Positions 22,887 to 30,497 of a stretch of DNA of 34,844 nucleotides are shown one piece after another (position 1 is the stretch's first letter; each line of letters opens with the position of its first letter). The translations under genes were made by a program, and so were the position numbers. The notes beneath the pieces are model-generated. The model was not told the DNA's origin. It saw only the letters and a program-made list of their open reading frames with translations, and searched no databases. This DNA comes from Nostoc linckia FACHB-104 (GTDB lineage Bacteria; Cyanobacteriota; Cyanobacteriia; Cyanobacteriales; Nostocaceae). The stretch covers positions 1 to 34,844 of the forward strand of contig NZ_JACJQJ010000084.1 in NCBI RefSeq assembly GCF_014696615.1, given 5' to 3'.

Positions 22887-23232
22887 GGTGTGCATTGATA
22901 CTGCACAGACGATGGGAAAATTAAAGTTATTGGAGAAATCGCTAACAGCAGGTAAACCCAGGCTGGAAAATTTATATATAGCAATTGAATTTGATTTTTG
23001 AAAAAATATAAGTATTTGTAGAATGCGATACAAAGTATATGGCGCACCATCTGAAAGCTGGAATGCCGTATTCTCAGCGATAAAATACTCAGTACATTTC
23101 CAAAAATCAATTAGGAACCCTATAGCAATAGTCAGTATTGCACCTGGAATTGACAAAAGAATGTCAACATCATGGCGTAACTATGTCTATTTTGACTATT
23201 TTGCCCTAATTTAGCAATAAACTGAGATAAGA
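22887..23232. other. Unexplained stretch between a small gene and a terminator
   Basis: Minus frames of 98 and 102 aa overlap each other here in different frames, lack Shine-Dalgarno sequences and have no family resemblance. A non-coding RNA or a decayed gene ending at the 22855 terminator would explain the layout, but I cannot identify one. Confidence 0.35.
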
Positions 23233-23436
23233 CTACAATCCTCTATCTGCTGCTAACTTCCGCAATCTTTGGACTAATTCATTGCTACCACCAAGCTGAT
23301 GCTTTTTGCCTAAATCAATTAGTTCACGTTCTATTTGTTGCCGATCTATAGCATCACCATCTAAGTAAAAGCCAAATAATATGTCTATTAATGCATCTGT
23401 ATTTTTGTTTGTGATGTATATCAAATTTTCAATCAT
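23233..23436 (-). CDS. Small protein (67 aa), unknown function
   Basis: 67 aa, acidic-basic mixed and mostly helical (ALIDILFGFYLDGDAIDRQQ, then QIERELIDLGKKHQLGG). No motif or signal peptide is seen. GGAGTTATACA directly precedes ATG 23436 with ideal spacing, and the composition is protein-like, which supports a real gene. A minus-strand terminator lies 347 bp beyond its stop. The genomic neighbours give no functional clue. Confidence 0.65.
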   Translation of the reverse strand: MIENLIYITNKNTDALIDILFGFYLDGDAIDRQQIERELIDLGKKHQLGGSNELVQRLRKLAADRGL

Positions 23437-24002
23437 TGTATAACTCCATAATTACATAATTGCTTGTAACCAGCCTGGAGTAAGGAACACAGCATAATTT
23501 TTATGTATACCTTATCCAGTTCCATGTTATTTTTCCCGTGCTTTTACTGAAAATAACAAAGGGGATGTAAAGAAAAAATGTTACCAGTAATAATTCTTAG
23601 TATTTTTTCGCAAAAAAAAACCATAGCTGGTCACTACGGTTTTTCTGAGCGAACTGATTCTAACTTGCCGTGAGAAGATGGAAGTATTACAACGTAAGTC
23701 CTCTGGCGTTGTATCATCTCTTTGAAAACATAGTCTACTGGCTCTAGCAGAATTCGTCATTACTTAGGTAACCTGTTGAATTAGGTGAAATATTTAGCTA
23801 AATGACCCTGAAAGTTTCAATACTTAGTAATTGAAATTAAACTGTATTAACTTATTTCTCTGTAATAATTCGGTAAGATGCAAAACTTTAAGCACTTTAC
23901 TACTCTGAAACTTCTATGAGGAGCGAAAATTGACACTATGACCGCAACAGAAAATTCCGTAGTTGAGTGTAATATTTCTTTAAAGATAATTTTGGCCAAT
24001 AT
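23437..24002. other. Intergenic stretch with a two-way hairpin and one small ORF
   Basis: A poly-A tract, then an imperfect ACCATAG/CTACGGT hairpin, then TTTTT (about 23610-23645) could stop transcription in both directions. A plus ORF of 24 codons (MTATENSVVECNISLKIILA then four residues) runs from ATG 23938 with GAGGAG about 15 nt upstream. Its stop overlaps the terminator at 24003. It may be a micro-protein or the remnant of a gene start. No longer ORF is present. Confidence 0.4.
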
Positions 24003-24024
24003 AAAACCCTGAGTCACCTCAGGG
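24003..24024 (-). terminator. Terminator of the mbnP-cydAB-mbnH operon
   Basis: Minus-strand stem CCCTGAG (24024-24018) / CTCAGGG (24013-24007) with a GTGA loop and a TTTTATATT tail. It is 89 bp beyond the MbnH-like stop. Confidence 0.75.
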
Positions 24025-24112
24025 CGGGCTAAAAAGTAATATACCAGCGATATTTATTATCGACTGACTCATATAAGAGTTGGCTCATCCGTTTGGTATA
24101 TTTTGTGATCTA

Positions 24113-25291
24113 TCAAAAGGCAGATCTGCTGGAATTTTCCCCGTGAGGATTACTCAATTTGGGGTTGTGAGTAAATGTTTCATCAGTCAGACTGTGCAAG
24201 AATGCCAGTAAATCTTGTTTTTGCTCCTCAGATAATTTAAAACCAGAGATAAACTCACTCTTGAGAGGATTTTTACTTCCATCTCCGGCAAACTTTCCTG
24301 TATGAATAGTTCGACCACCTGCTTGGTAATGGGCGATAACTTCCTCCAGGGTAGCGATACTGCCATCATGCATATAAGGAGCTGTTAAAGCAATATTTCT
24401 GAGAGTCGGAGCTTTAAACCTACCCATATCAGATGGTTTGGTGGTAATTGCATAAACGCCTGTATTATCAGGTGGGTAAGCTCCTTTACCATCAATATTG
24501 TAAAGTCCAGTGTTATGAAAGGCGATTTCCACAAAAGCTAGGCGTTCGTGAATCACTGAATCTGTGAAGTTAATGCCACCATGACAATGAAAACATTCCA
24601 AGCTTTCACTATGAAATAATTTCTCGCCTCGTTTAGCAGCTTCAGAAATAGCATGAGCATCACCGCCAAAGCGATAGCGATCGTAGGGAGAGTTAACAGA
24701 AATTAAAGTGCGTTCAAAACTAGCTAAGGCTTTAGTGAGATTGCTGAGGCTAATTACATCCTTTCCATTGCCAAAAGCTGCGGTAAACATCTGGTGATAT
24801 TGGCGATCGCTTTCTAGCATTGCCAATATTTGTTTTTCCCTTCCTACCATACCCATTTCTACCGGATGTTCGCCAAACATGGGCACGAGAGCCTGATTTT
24901 CTAACTTTGTCATCAAAGGATTAGCCCAAGTCAACACCGGATTGTAGGCAATATTAGCCAGACTCATAGAATTTCGCGGGTGTTTTTCGCCAGTGGCTCC
25001 CACAGCTATTGGTTTACCATCTGTAAAGGCTAGTGACTGGATATGACAAGATGCACAAGAGAATTCGCCTGTAATTGATAAGCGTTGCTCATAGAACAAG
25101 TGTCTTCCCAATTTCACCTTTGCAGAACTCATCAGGTTATCTGCTGGCACAATTGGCTTAGGCATCCAAGTAGGGAGATTCCAGTCATAATCGGAAGTTG
25201 GGGAAGCAGAAAAAGCTTTACCCAGTCCGACTGACAGGCAAATGGATAATAAAAAAATGCTAGCAAGGGTAAACCAGCGAGATAATTTCAT
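24113..25291 (-). CDS. MbnH-like di-haem enzyme (MauG/cytochrome c peroxidase family)
   Basis: 392 aa with an N-terminal signal peptide (hydrophobic stretch 8-24, likely cut near AFSAS), so periplasmic or lumenal. Two c-type haem sites: CASCH (79-83) and CFHCH (233-237). The surrounding sequence (LFYEQRLS, FGEHPVEMGM, FHNTGLYNIDGKGAYPPDNT, RFKAPTLRNIALTAPYMHDG) follows the di-haem family that pairs with four-Cys MbnP proteins (the MXAN_0977-like group). In methanotrophs MbnH reacts with peroxide to form a bis-Fe(IV) state and oxidises a Trp of MbnP to kynurenine. Here the MbnP partner is encoded 2.7 kb upstream in the same direction, with cydA and cydB in between. The start lies only 9 bp after the cydB stop, so one mRNA is likely. 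It could instead act as a classical cytochrome c peroxidase, but the partner gene argues for MbnH. Confidence 0.88.
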   Translation of the reverse strand: MKLSRWFTLASIFLLSICLSVGLGKAFSASPTSDYDWNLPTWMPKPIVPADNLMSSAKVKLGRHLFYEQRLSITGEFSCASCHIQSLAFTDGKPIAVGATGEKHPRNSMSLANIAYNPVLTWANPLMTKLENQALVPMFGEHPVEMGMVGREKQILAMLESDRQYHQMFTAAFGNGKDVISLSNLTKALASFERTLISVNSPYDRYRFGGDAHAISEAAKRGEKLFHSESLECFHCHGGINFTDSVIHERLAFVEIAFHNTGLYNIDGKGAYPPDNTGVYAITTKPSDMGRFKAPTLRNIALTAPYMHDGSIATLEEVIAHYQAGGRTIHTGKFAGDGSKNPLKSEFISGFKLSEEQKQDLLAFLHSLTDETFTHNPKLSNPHGENSSRSAF

Positions 25292-25300
25292 GGCAATACA

Positions 25301-26314
25301 TTATTCACTGTAGTTACCGCCAGTTACCTTACCTCGAAACACAATGTACTGGTAAAGGTTATAAAACAGCATCACAGGGATGAGAAAGCCGATAAAAATA
25401 ATCATGATTACCAACGAACTAGGATCGGCAGCTGCCTCATAAATCGTAATTTGTGGTGGGATGATATAAGGAAAGACAATCAAGCCTAAGCCAATAAAGG
25501 ACAGGATAAACAGCAGAATAGTCCAGACAAAAGGCGCTCGTTCTTCCTGGCGGTTGAGACTCTGCAAAAGTTGCCAAATCAACAGCACTCCCAGTACGGG
25601 AATGATCGCAAAGATATAAACTAGGGGTTGCTGAAACAACCGGGTTCTGGCACTTTCATAAATTATCGGTGTGGTAATTGTAATTAGCACCGCACCTATG
25701 AGAGTTGTCCAAGCTGCAATTTTGGCTGTTTTATAATGCGTTGCTTGTAATTCCCCTGTGGTTTTCCACACGAGATAAGTAGAACCAATCAACACGTATC
25801 CTTGAATTAAGGTCAATGCCACCAACACTGAAGGTAAACTGAACCAGTCCCAGGTGCTACCGATAAAGTGTCCAGTTTCATCCACTTTAATACCTTTGAG
25901 TACTGCACCCAAAGCGAAGCCTTGACCGAGTGCAGCCGTAAAACTCCCTGCACCAAAAGCGAAATTCCAAAATAATTTGCGCCTGGCTAGTTCCCGAAAC
26001 TCAAAGGCGACACCCCGAAAAATAAACCCAAACACCATGACGAAAATCGGGATATACAAGGCGTTTAAAATTGTGCCGTAAGCTAAAGGAAAAGCCCCAA
26101 ATAAACCTCCTCCCATGAGGACTAGCCAAGTTTCGTTAGCATCCCAAATGTTACTTAAGCTAGTCATCAAAATTCCCCGACGTTCTTCATCGGAGGAGGT
26201 AAGAGACAAAATACCTACCCCTAAATCAAATCCATCTAGCATCACATAGAGGAAAAGAAATAGAGCTAGAATTACAAACCAGACTTGCGGCAGAAAATAC
26301 TTGAGCGTCTCCAT
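25301..26314 (-). CDS. cydB: Cytochrome bd-type quinol oxidase subunit II
   Basis: 337 aa, about eight to nine transmembrane helices, with the CydB hallmarks YVMLDGFDLGVGIL near the start, DANETWLVL with its conserved Trp, and FGAFPLAYGTILNALYIPIF. It is the structural partner of CydA in the bd quinol oxidase that reduces oxygen to water at the membrane. I place the start at ATG 26314, which AGGAGA precedes at ideal spacing. The frame remains open to 26398, but that extra part is encoded by a repeat element and carries no transmembrane helix. It is in an operon with cydA upstream (135 bp) and the di-haem enzyme downstream (9 bp). Confidence 0.96.
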   Translation of the reverse strand: METLKYFLPQVWFVILALFLFLYVMLDGFDLGVGILSLTSSDEERRGILMTSLSNIWDANETWLVLMGGGLFGAFPLAYGTILNALYIPIFVMVFGFIFRGVAFEFRELARRKLFWNFAFGAGSFTAALGQGFALGAVLKGIKVDETGHFIGSTWDWFSLPSVLVALTLIQGYVLIGSTYLVWKTTGELQATHYKTAKIAAWTTLIGAVLITITTPIIYESARTRLFQQPLVYIFAIIPVLGVLLIWQLLQSLNRQEERAPFVWTILLFILSFIGLGLIVFPYIIPPQITIYEAAADPSSLVIMIIFIGFLIPVMLFYNLYQYIVFRGKVTGGNYSE

Positions 26315-26349
26315 ATCTTCTCCTCTGCTGCTCCACATTTCATTTTGAA

Positions 26350-26445
26350 TTTTGAATTTTGCGGAAAGTTGCGTGCGGGGGTTCCCCCCGTTGAGCAAAC
26401 TTTCCTTGGCGTAGCCTCTCCCTTTGGGAGAAGACGAATTTTGAA
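26350..26445. repeat. Palindromic repeat between cydA and cydB
   Basis: GGAAAGTT (26363-26370) / AACTTTCC (26398-26405) around a GC-rich run, then a second hairpin TCTCCC-TTT-GGGAGA (26417-26431), flanked by TTGAATTTTG-type direct repeats. The type is common in Nostocales spacers and may stabilise or attenuate the message between the two oxidase subunits. Confidence 0.6.
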
Positions 26446-26449
26446 TTAT

Positions 26450-27895
26450 TTACTGTTGTGCTTCTACAGGACGCTCATCGGGTACAAACTCCCCTGGAGT
26501 AGTATCTATTGCAGGTTTGGTGATTTCTAAACCAGGAATTGGTAGTTCTAGATTTGGCCCTGTGCGAATAATCCGGCTACCAAAGTACATAGCTGCAATA
26601 AATAACAGGGTATAAACTAAAGCAAAGCTAGTAAGTGAAACTAAGACATTACTAGCTGGTAACCGAGAAGCCGCATCAACAGTGCGAATTTGTCCGTAAA
26701 GTATCCAAGGCTGTCTGCCCACACAACGCACAATCCAACCAGATTCTACAGCAATGTATCCTAAAGGCGCAGCAAATACCCAAGCCCACATCAACCAACG
26801 CTGCTGCGTGATATTTTCGGCAGAAAGTTTACCTCGCAACCATTGCAGGGTACTCAGTAGCATTAAGCCAGCAAAGAAAAAACCAATGGCAATCATTACA
26901 CGAAAGGCGTAATAAATTAAACCTACCATGCGCGGACGATCCTCTGGTTGCCACTCTTTTAAACCGCGTACTGGTTGGGAAAGATTCTGTTTAAATTCCA
27001 AAATATATCCCAAAGCGTTAGGAATGGTAATTTCCCAATCATTTTTCTCAGCTTTGGTATTGGGGATAGCAAGTAAACTCCAATCAGCAGGTTGTCCGGC
27101 GGGTGTGCTTTCCCACTGGGCTTCCATTGCTGCCAGTTTTGTGGGTTGATAGTGATAAACTTGCTCGCCGCTTAAATGCCCAATATATATTTGTAATGGC
27201 GCAACTGCGATCGCAGCTGCTAAAGCAATCTTCAAAGATTTACTAAAGAAAGCTGTATGGCGGTGCTTGACAATGTACCAAGCGCTGATACCACCAATCA
27301 CAAACAAAGATGTCTCTAGTGTGGCAAAAAACATATGCAGCACACTATTGACCATAAAAGGATTTAAAATTGCCTGAAAATAATCGTTAACGATAAACTT
27401 GCCATTGATAATTTCTCCACCTGCGGGTGTTTGCATCCAAGAATTGGCTGTCAAAATCCACAAAGTTGACAAGTTAGCACCAAAAGCAACCAAGATGGTG
27501 GAAAGATAGTGAATGGCAGGATTTACCCTTTCCCAACCAAATAACATAATCCCCAAAAAAGCAGCTTCTAGCATAAAGGCCCAAGAAGCTTCAAACCCAA
27601 TTACACTACCAAAAAAATTGCCTACTGCTTCTGAGAAGGGGGCCCAGTTGGTGCCAAACTGAAATTCCATCGGAATCCCAGTGGCGACACCAATGCCAAA
27701 ATTGAGGACATAGAACTTAGACCAAAAACGGGCATGGAGATAGTAATCGGGATTACGAGTTTTGAGCCATAATCCCTCTACAATCACCAAATAAATGCCC
27801 ATCCCTGTAGTCAGGACAGGCCAAAGCATATGAAAGATGGCTGTTAGCGCAAACTGCATCCGTGATAGCACTACGGAATCGGATAAAAATTCCAC
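26450..27895 (-). CDS. cydA: Cytochrome bd-type quinol oxidase subunit I
   Basis: 481 aa from GTG 27895, which GGAG precedes by 8 nt; the longer frame starts with TTG at 27922. The haem ligands and proton residues align with E. coli CydA: His22 in SRMQFALTAIFHMLWP (E. coli His19), Glu102 and Glu110 in GFEASWAFMLEAAFLG (E. coli 99/107), and His187 in MVNSVLHMFFA (E. coli His186). The end carries the GRQPW signature (393-397). The quinol-binding Q-loop is short, as in the cyanide-insensitive CIO-type bd oxidases typical of cyanobacteria. It takes electrons from plasto- or menaquinol and reduces oxygen; in heterocystous strains such oxidases can support low-oxygen conditions for nitrogenase. It is the second gene of the operon after the MbnP-like gene. 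Confidence 0.97.
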   Translation of the reverse strand: MEFLSDSVVLSRMQFALTAIFHMLWPVLTTGMGIYLVIVEGLWLKTRNPDYYLHARFWSKFYVLNFGIGVATGIPMEFQFGTNWAPFSEAVGNFFGSVIGFEASWAFMLEAAFLGIMLFGWERVNPAIHYLSTILVAFGANLSTLWILTANSWMQTPAGGEIINGKFIVNDYFQAILNPFMVNSVLHMFFATLETSLFVIGGISAWYIVKHRHTAFFSKSLKIALAAAIAVAPLQIYIGHLSGEQVYHYQPTKLAAMEAQWESTPAGQPADWSLLAIPNTKAEKNDWEITIPNALGYILEFKQNLSQPVRGLKEWQPEDRPRMVGLIYYAFRVMIAIGFFFAGLMLLSTLQWLRGKLSAENITQQRWLMWAWVFAAPLGYIAVESGWIVRCVGRQPWILYGQIRTVDAASRLPASNVLVSLTSFALVYTLLFIAAMYFGSRIIRTGPNLELPIPGLEITKPAIDTTPGEFVPDERPVEAQQ

Positions 27896-27977
27896 TAAAT
27901 TTTCTCCATTAGCTAGCCACAATATTTATACCAATTTAAAATTCATTAAAAGCAACGTTTATGCTTGCCAATGATGC

Positions 27978-28004
27978 GATGCGTTACGCTATCGCTAACG
28001 CATC
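27978..28004 (-). repeat. Hairpin overlapping the end of the MbnP-like gene
   Basis: GATGCGTTA (27978-27986) and TAACGCATC (27996-28004) form a 9-bp perfect stem. It covers the last codons and stop of the MbnP-like gene. No T-run follows on the minus strand, so it is more likely a repeat that also tunes read-through into cydA. Confidence 0.55.
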
Positions 28005-28945
28005 CTACTTGACTGTGATTCAACCCTAAAAAATGCTTGACCAGCAGTAGGTTTATTAGCAAATGGAATACCAAGATTAGCCATAATCCCAGCGCAATCA
28101 CCATCATCAGGAGATGACATACAACCTGGTGGGCTATTGGGTTGATTAGCGGCTAAATTCGTATTTAGCACCAACGCTGCAATGTCGGCAATCACTACAT
28201 TTTTCGTTGGATCAAACTTCGTAAAAAATAACTTGACTCTATTGCGATTGCTACAACTTGCAGGTTTTTGACTACCTTCAGCCGCTTGACAACCAGTACT
28301 ACCCAAGTGTATGGGGAAACCTTGTCCGTGATGACTGTGTTGATCATCCTTTGGACTTGCGCCTAGACTTTGACTCGCCAAATCCAGGCGCAGAAATTTA
28401 TACCCCGATAGCCAATTCCACCAGAGTGAAGTCAAATTTAATGGTGATGGTGCTGTCACAACATCAGCATGATTGAGATTGAAGGGTACACCCAGAGTAA
28501 ATTGCAGTCGTTGATAATTGCCTTTGGGTACTGTGCCAATAACTTGATTGTTTGTCTCTACTGTGCCATTTGCACAAGCACCAGATTTATTTTCAAAGTC
28601 CAGCAAGGCTACATTTTGATATTGCCATTTATTATCTTGGGTTAAGGTTACGGGTACAGTTTTGCCGTTATTATCAATCAATGCAACATCAGATACATAA
28701 AACCTAAAGTCAGAGAAAGTAACTTTTGTAGCTGGTTTGCCTAAACCAACGTAGCTTTTACCACACTCAAAAGAATGTTTGCCGACTTTGGCATTAAATT
28801 TAATACTGACTTCTTGGGTTTGAGCATTGGCGGTTAAAGCTACACCATCATTCCCCAAAACAGCAGCAAGGGGAATTGCTATCATTGCGATCCACTGAAG
28901 GCTTTTGGCTACGCCAATCGCGGCTGATTTGACAAACAACAGCAT
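27995..28945 (-). CDS. MbnP-like four-Cys metalloprotein ('metallo-mystery pair')
   Basis: 316 aa from ATG 28945. A signal peptide spans about residues 1-42 (hydrophobic core ~17-33, cleavage near TANAQ), so it is exported. The MbnP core follows: SIKFNAKVG (47-55), DFRFYVSDVALID (79-91), Trp107, Cys61 and Cys124, the cluster SLWWNWLSGYKFLRLDL (173-189), a His-rich stretch (HSHH 203-206, His213), and the Cys pairs Cys219/Cys231 and Cys275/Cys284, the last in PPGCMSSPDDGDC. In studied MbnP proteins one Trp becomes kynurenine after MbnH action, and the protein then binds copper. The MbnH-like enzyme is the last gene of the same operon. Longer starts (GTG 29080, ATG 29023) exist, but the signal peptide favours 28945. 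Domain assignment is sure; copper binding is inferred from family knowledge. Confidence 0.88.
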   Translation of the reverse strand: MLLFVKSAAIGVAKSLQWIAMIAIPLAAVLGNDGVALTANAQTQEVSIKFNAKVGKHSFECGKSYVGLGKPATKVTFSDFRFYVSDVALIDNNGKTVPVTLTQDNKWQYQNVALLDFENKSGACANGTVETNNQVIGTVPKGNYQRLQFTLGVPFNLNHADVVTAPSPLNLTSLWWNWLSGYKFLRLDLASQSLGASPKDDQHSHHGQGFPIHLGSTGCQAAEGSQKPASCSNRNRVKLFFTKFDPTKNVVIADIAALVLNTNLAANQPNSPPGCMSSPDDGDCAGIMANLGIPFANKPTAGQAFFRVESQSSRMR

Positions 28946-29116
28946 TTCTTTACCAGTGCTTAAATCGAGGTGTGTGACAATTCTCGATAACAGTGGAGTT
29001 ACTGTCAAAAGACGGGTTGTCATATTACCAAATAGCTTATGCCCTGCACCGCAAATTCTCGTGATGGTATATAAGCGCACAGTTTAATACTTGGACGATG
29101 AAGTAAAGTTGCATCT

Positions 29117-29140
29117 CGTATAAAAAGACAGTCTGTCAAA
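29117..29140 (-). promoter_or_regulatory. Candidate -35 and palindromic operator for the mbnP-cydAB operon
   Basis: Minus-strand TTGACA (29139-29134) is a perfect -35 box, but the -10 at 17 nt (AGATGC) is poor. The -35 overlaps a perfect odd palindrome GACAG-T-CTGTC (29127-29137). Perfect symmetry on top of a -35 suggests a repressor or activator site; the regulator is unknown. The implied leader before ATG 28945 is about 160 nt. Confidence 0.3.
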
Positions 29141-29221
29141 GATTTTTTAATTCTGTCGAGAACACTAAAAAAGCGATCGCTTAGTGTAAATTGCAGCTTA
29201 ATATCTGAAAGGAGAATAGAT

Positions 29222-30001
29222 ATGCAGCTTCTGGAAGCTCCTAGCGTGACGGTCATTGCTGGTGAAAATGCGGTGACTGTGTCTCAACTACCTGCTGTAT
29301 GGCAAGATATCGCCAGAGGGGTGGCTGATGTGGGAATGTGCGATCCACAATGCTATGTTGAGATGGCGCAGTTGTTTCAGTACAAATTGGAGCATGGTGA
29401 TGTAGACTTATTTAGCGATCGCCCAGATCTAACTCACTTCAAACCCGCTTTTTCTCAGTTATTTGGGCAGTTAGCGCGAGAAACTCTAGAATTCTACGGT
29501 CAAGATTTCCTGATTAGTAGCTATCCCAACTTTGCAGAAATTCTCCGCGATGTCGAGTCCAAGGGTATAGAGTACGCCGATGAGGTAAAAGTAGCGCGCA
29601 TTGGCATCGAACTTTTTGAAGAATTTGGTTATGAGTTACCCGCCAGCTTTTATCATGTCCATCTAGCCCCAATTTATCGAGATCATGTGTTTGAAGAACG
29701 CGCCTTAAGATTTGACAAGCGTGATATAGAACACAAACGGGCTTGGGATGCGGTATTACACGCTGGTAAAGTGTTTGCTATCCAAATGAAAGTGCAAAGC
29801 ATCGCTGCTAAATACGGTTTTACCTATCAACATGGCTGCGGTTGCAACTCTCACCTCTCATCTATTGATGCATCGGCTGGGGCTTTTGCATACGAAATCA
29901 GCCCCGAAAAGCGTCAACGTTGGCTTCGCAGCTTCATTTGGACTGCTTGGTATGAGTACGCTTTCTTTGCGATCGTACCGAATACTATTTATCTAGTCTG
30001 A
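29222..30001 (+). CDS. Unknown protein with clustered Cys/His, divergent from mbnP
   Basis: 259 aa, soluble, no signal peptide or membrane helix. Not recognised. Possible metal ligands: Cys40 and Cys44 (GMCDPQCY), His145 and His147 (YHVHLAP), His171, His180, then His204, Cys206, Cys208 and His211 in QHGCGCNSHL. The spacing C-x3-C, H-x-H and H-x-C-x-C-x2-H is suggestive of a metal site or an iron-sulphur/thiol centre. The start is excellent: AAGGAGAATAGAT precedes ATG 29222. It is transcribed away from the MbnP-like gene, and their starts share a 276-bp control region, so co-regulation is likely. Working guess: a metal-handling or redox partner of the mbnP-cydAB-mbnH operon. It could instead be an unrelated enzyme. 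Confidence 0.85.
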   Translation: MQLLEAPSVTVIAGENAVTVSQLPAVWQDIARGVADVGMCDPQCYVEMAQLFQYKLEHGDVDLFSDRPDLTHFKPAFSQLFGQLARETLEFYGQDFLISSYPNFAEILRDVESKGIEYADEVKVARIGIELFEEFGYELPASFYHVHLAPIYRDHVFEERALRFDKRDIEHKRAWDAVLHAGKVFAIQMKVQSIAAKYGFTYQHGCGCNSHLSSIDASAGAFAYEISPEKRQRWLRSFIWTAWYEYAFFAIVPNTIYLV

Positions 30002-30331
30002 GGTTATGTTAATTGTGGGGTGGATGCTAGTGATTATCAGCCTCAGAATAAAATATCTCGCAGTGCCCACCCTACAAAAATTGCCATAATGCCAAGGTAT
30101 TGCTTTAGGCTACATTCTGCGTTTACATACTTCAATTTGTACCAGGAATCGCTTTTAGTAATCACATTATCGCTGTCAGTTTGTAAATTGCTATAGCAAT
30201 CCTATTGAATTCACCAAAATTGTAATACCACAAATTTTGAGAATTAATGCTTTAGGTAGATATTTGTTCTGCCTGTGAATTTTAAACTCTGGAGTGGTAT
30301 GACACTTATGTAATGACTCACACAAGCTTTT
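30002..30331. other. Spacer after the unknown metal-site gene
   Basis: About 330 bp without a gene. Together with the terminator and the AT-rich 30353-30497 it forms a 496-bp gap. Confidence 0.4.
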
Positions 30332-30363
30332 CCTCACATCATTGATGTGGGGATTTTATTTTT
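30332..30363 (+). terminator. Plus-strand rho-independent terminator
   Basis: CCTCACATC (30332-30340) / GATGTGGGG (30344-30352), a 9-bp stem with one G-U pair and a 3-nt loop, is followed by ATTTTATTTTTG. It ends plus-strand transcription 330 bp beyond the unknown gene, so that transcript has a long 3' region, or a separate short RNA ends here. Confidence 0.65.
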
Positions 30364-30497
30364 GTTGGGTGTGTGCCATGATGAACTGGCTTTTGCAAAT
30401 TAAATAGTACAAGATAACTATTTTTTCTAGTATTTAAAAAAATTAAATTAGCATTTAGCAGTTTTATGCATCAAAAAATTAATATGATTATAATTGA

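Noticed and set aside
22814-23156. Two overlapping minus-strand frames of 98 and 102 aa
   Set aside because: They use different frames over the same DNA, have no Shine-Dalgarno sequence, and run through a terminator.
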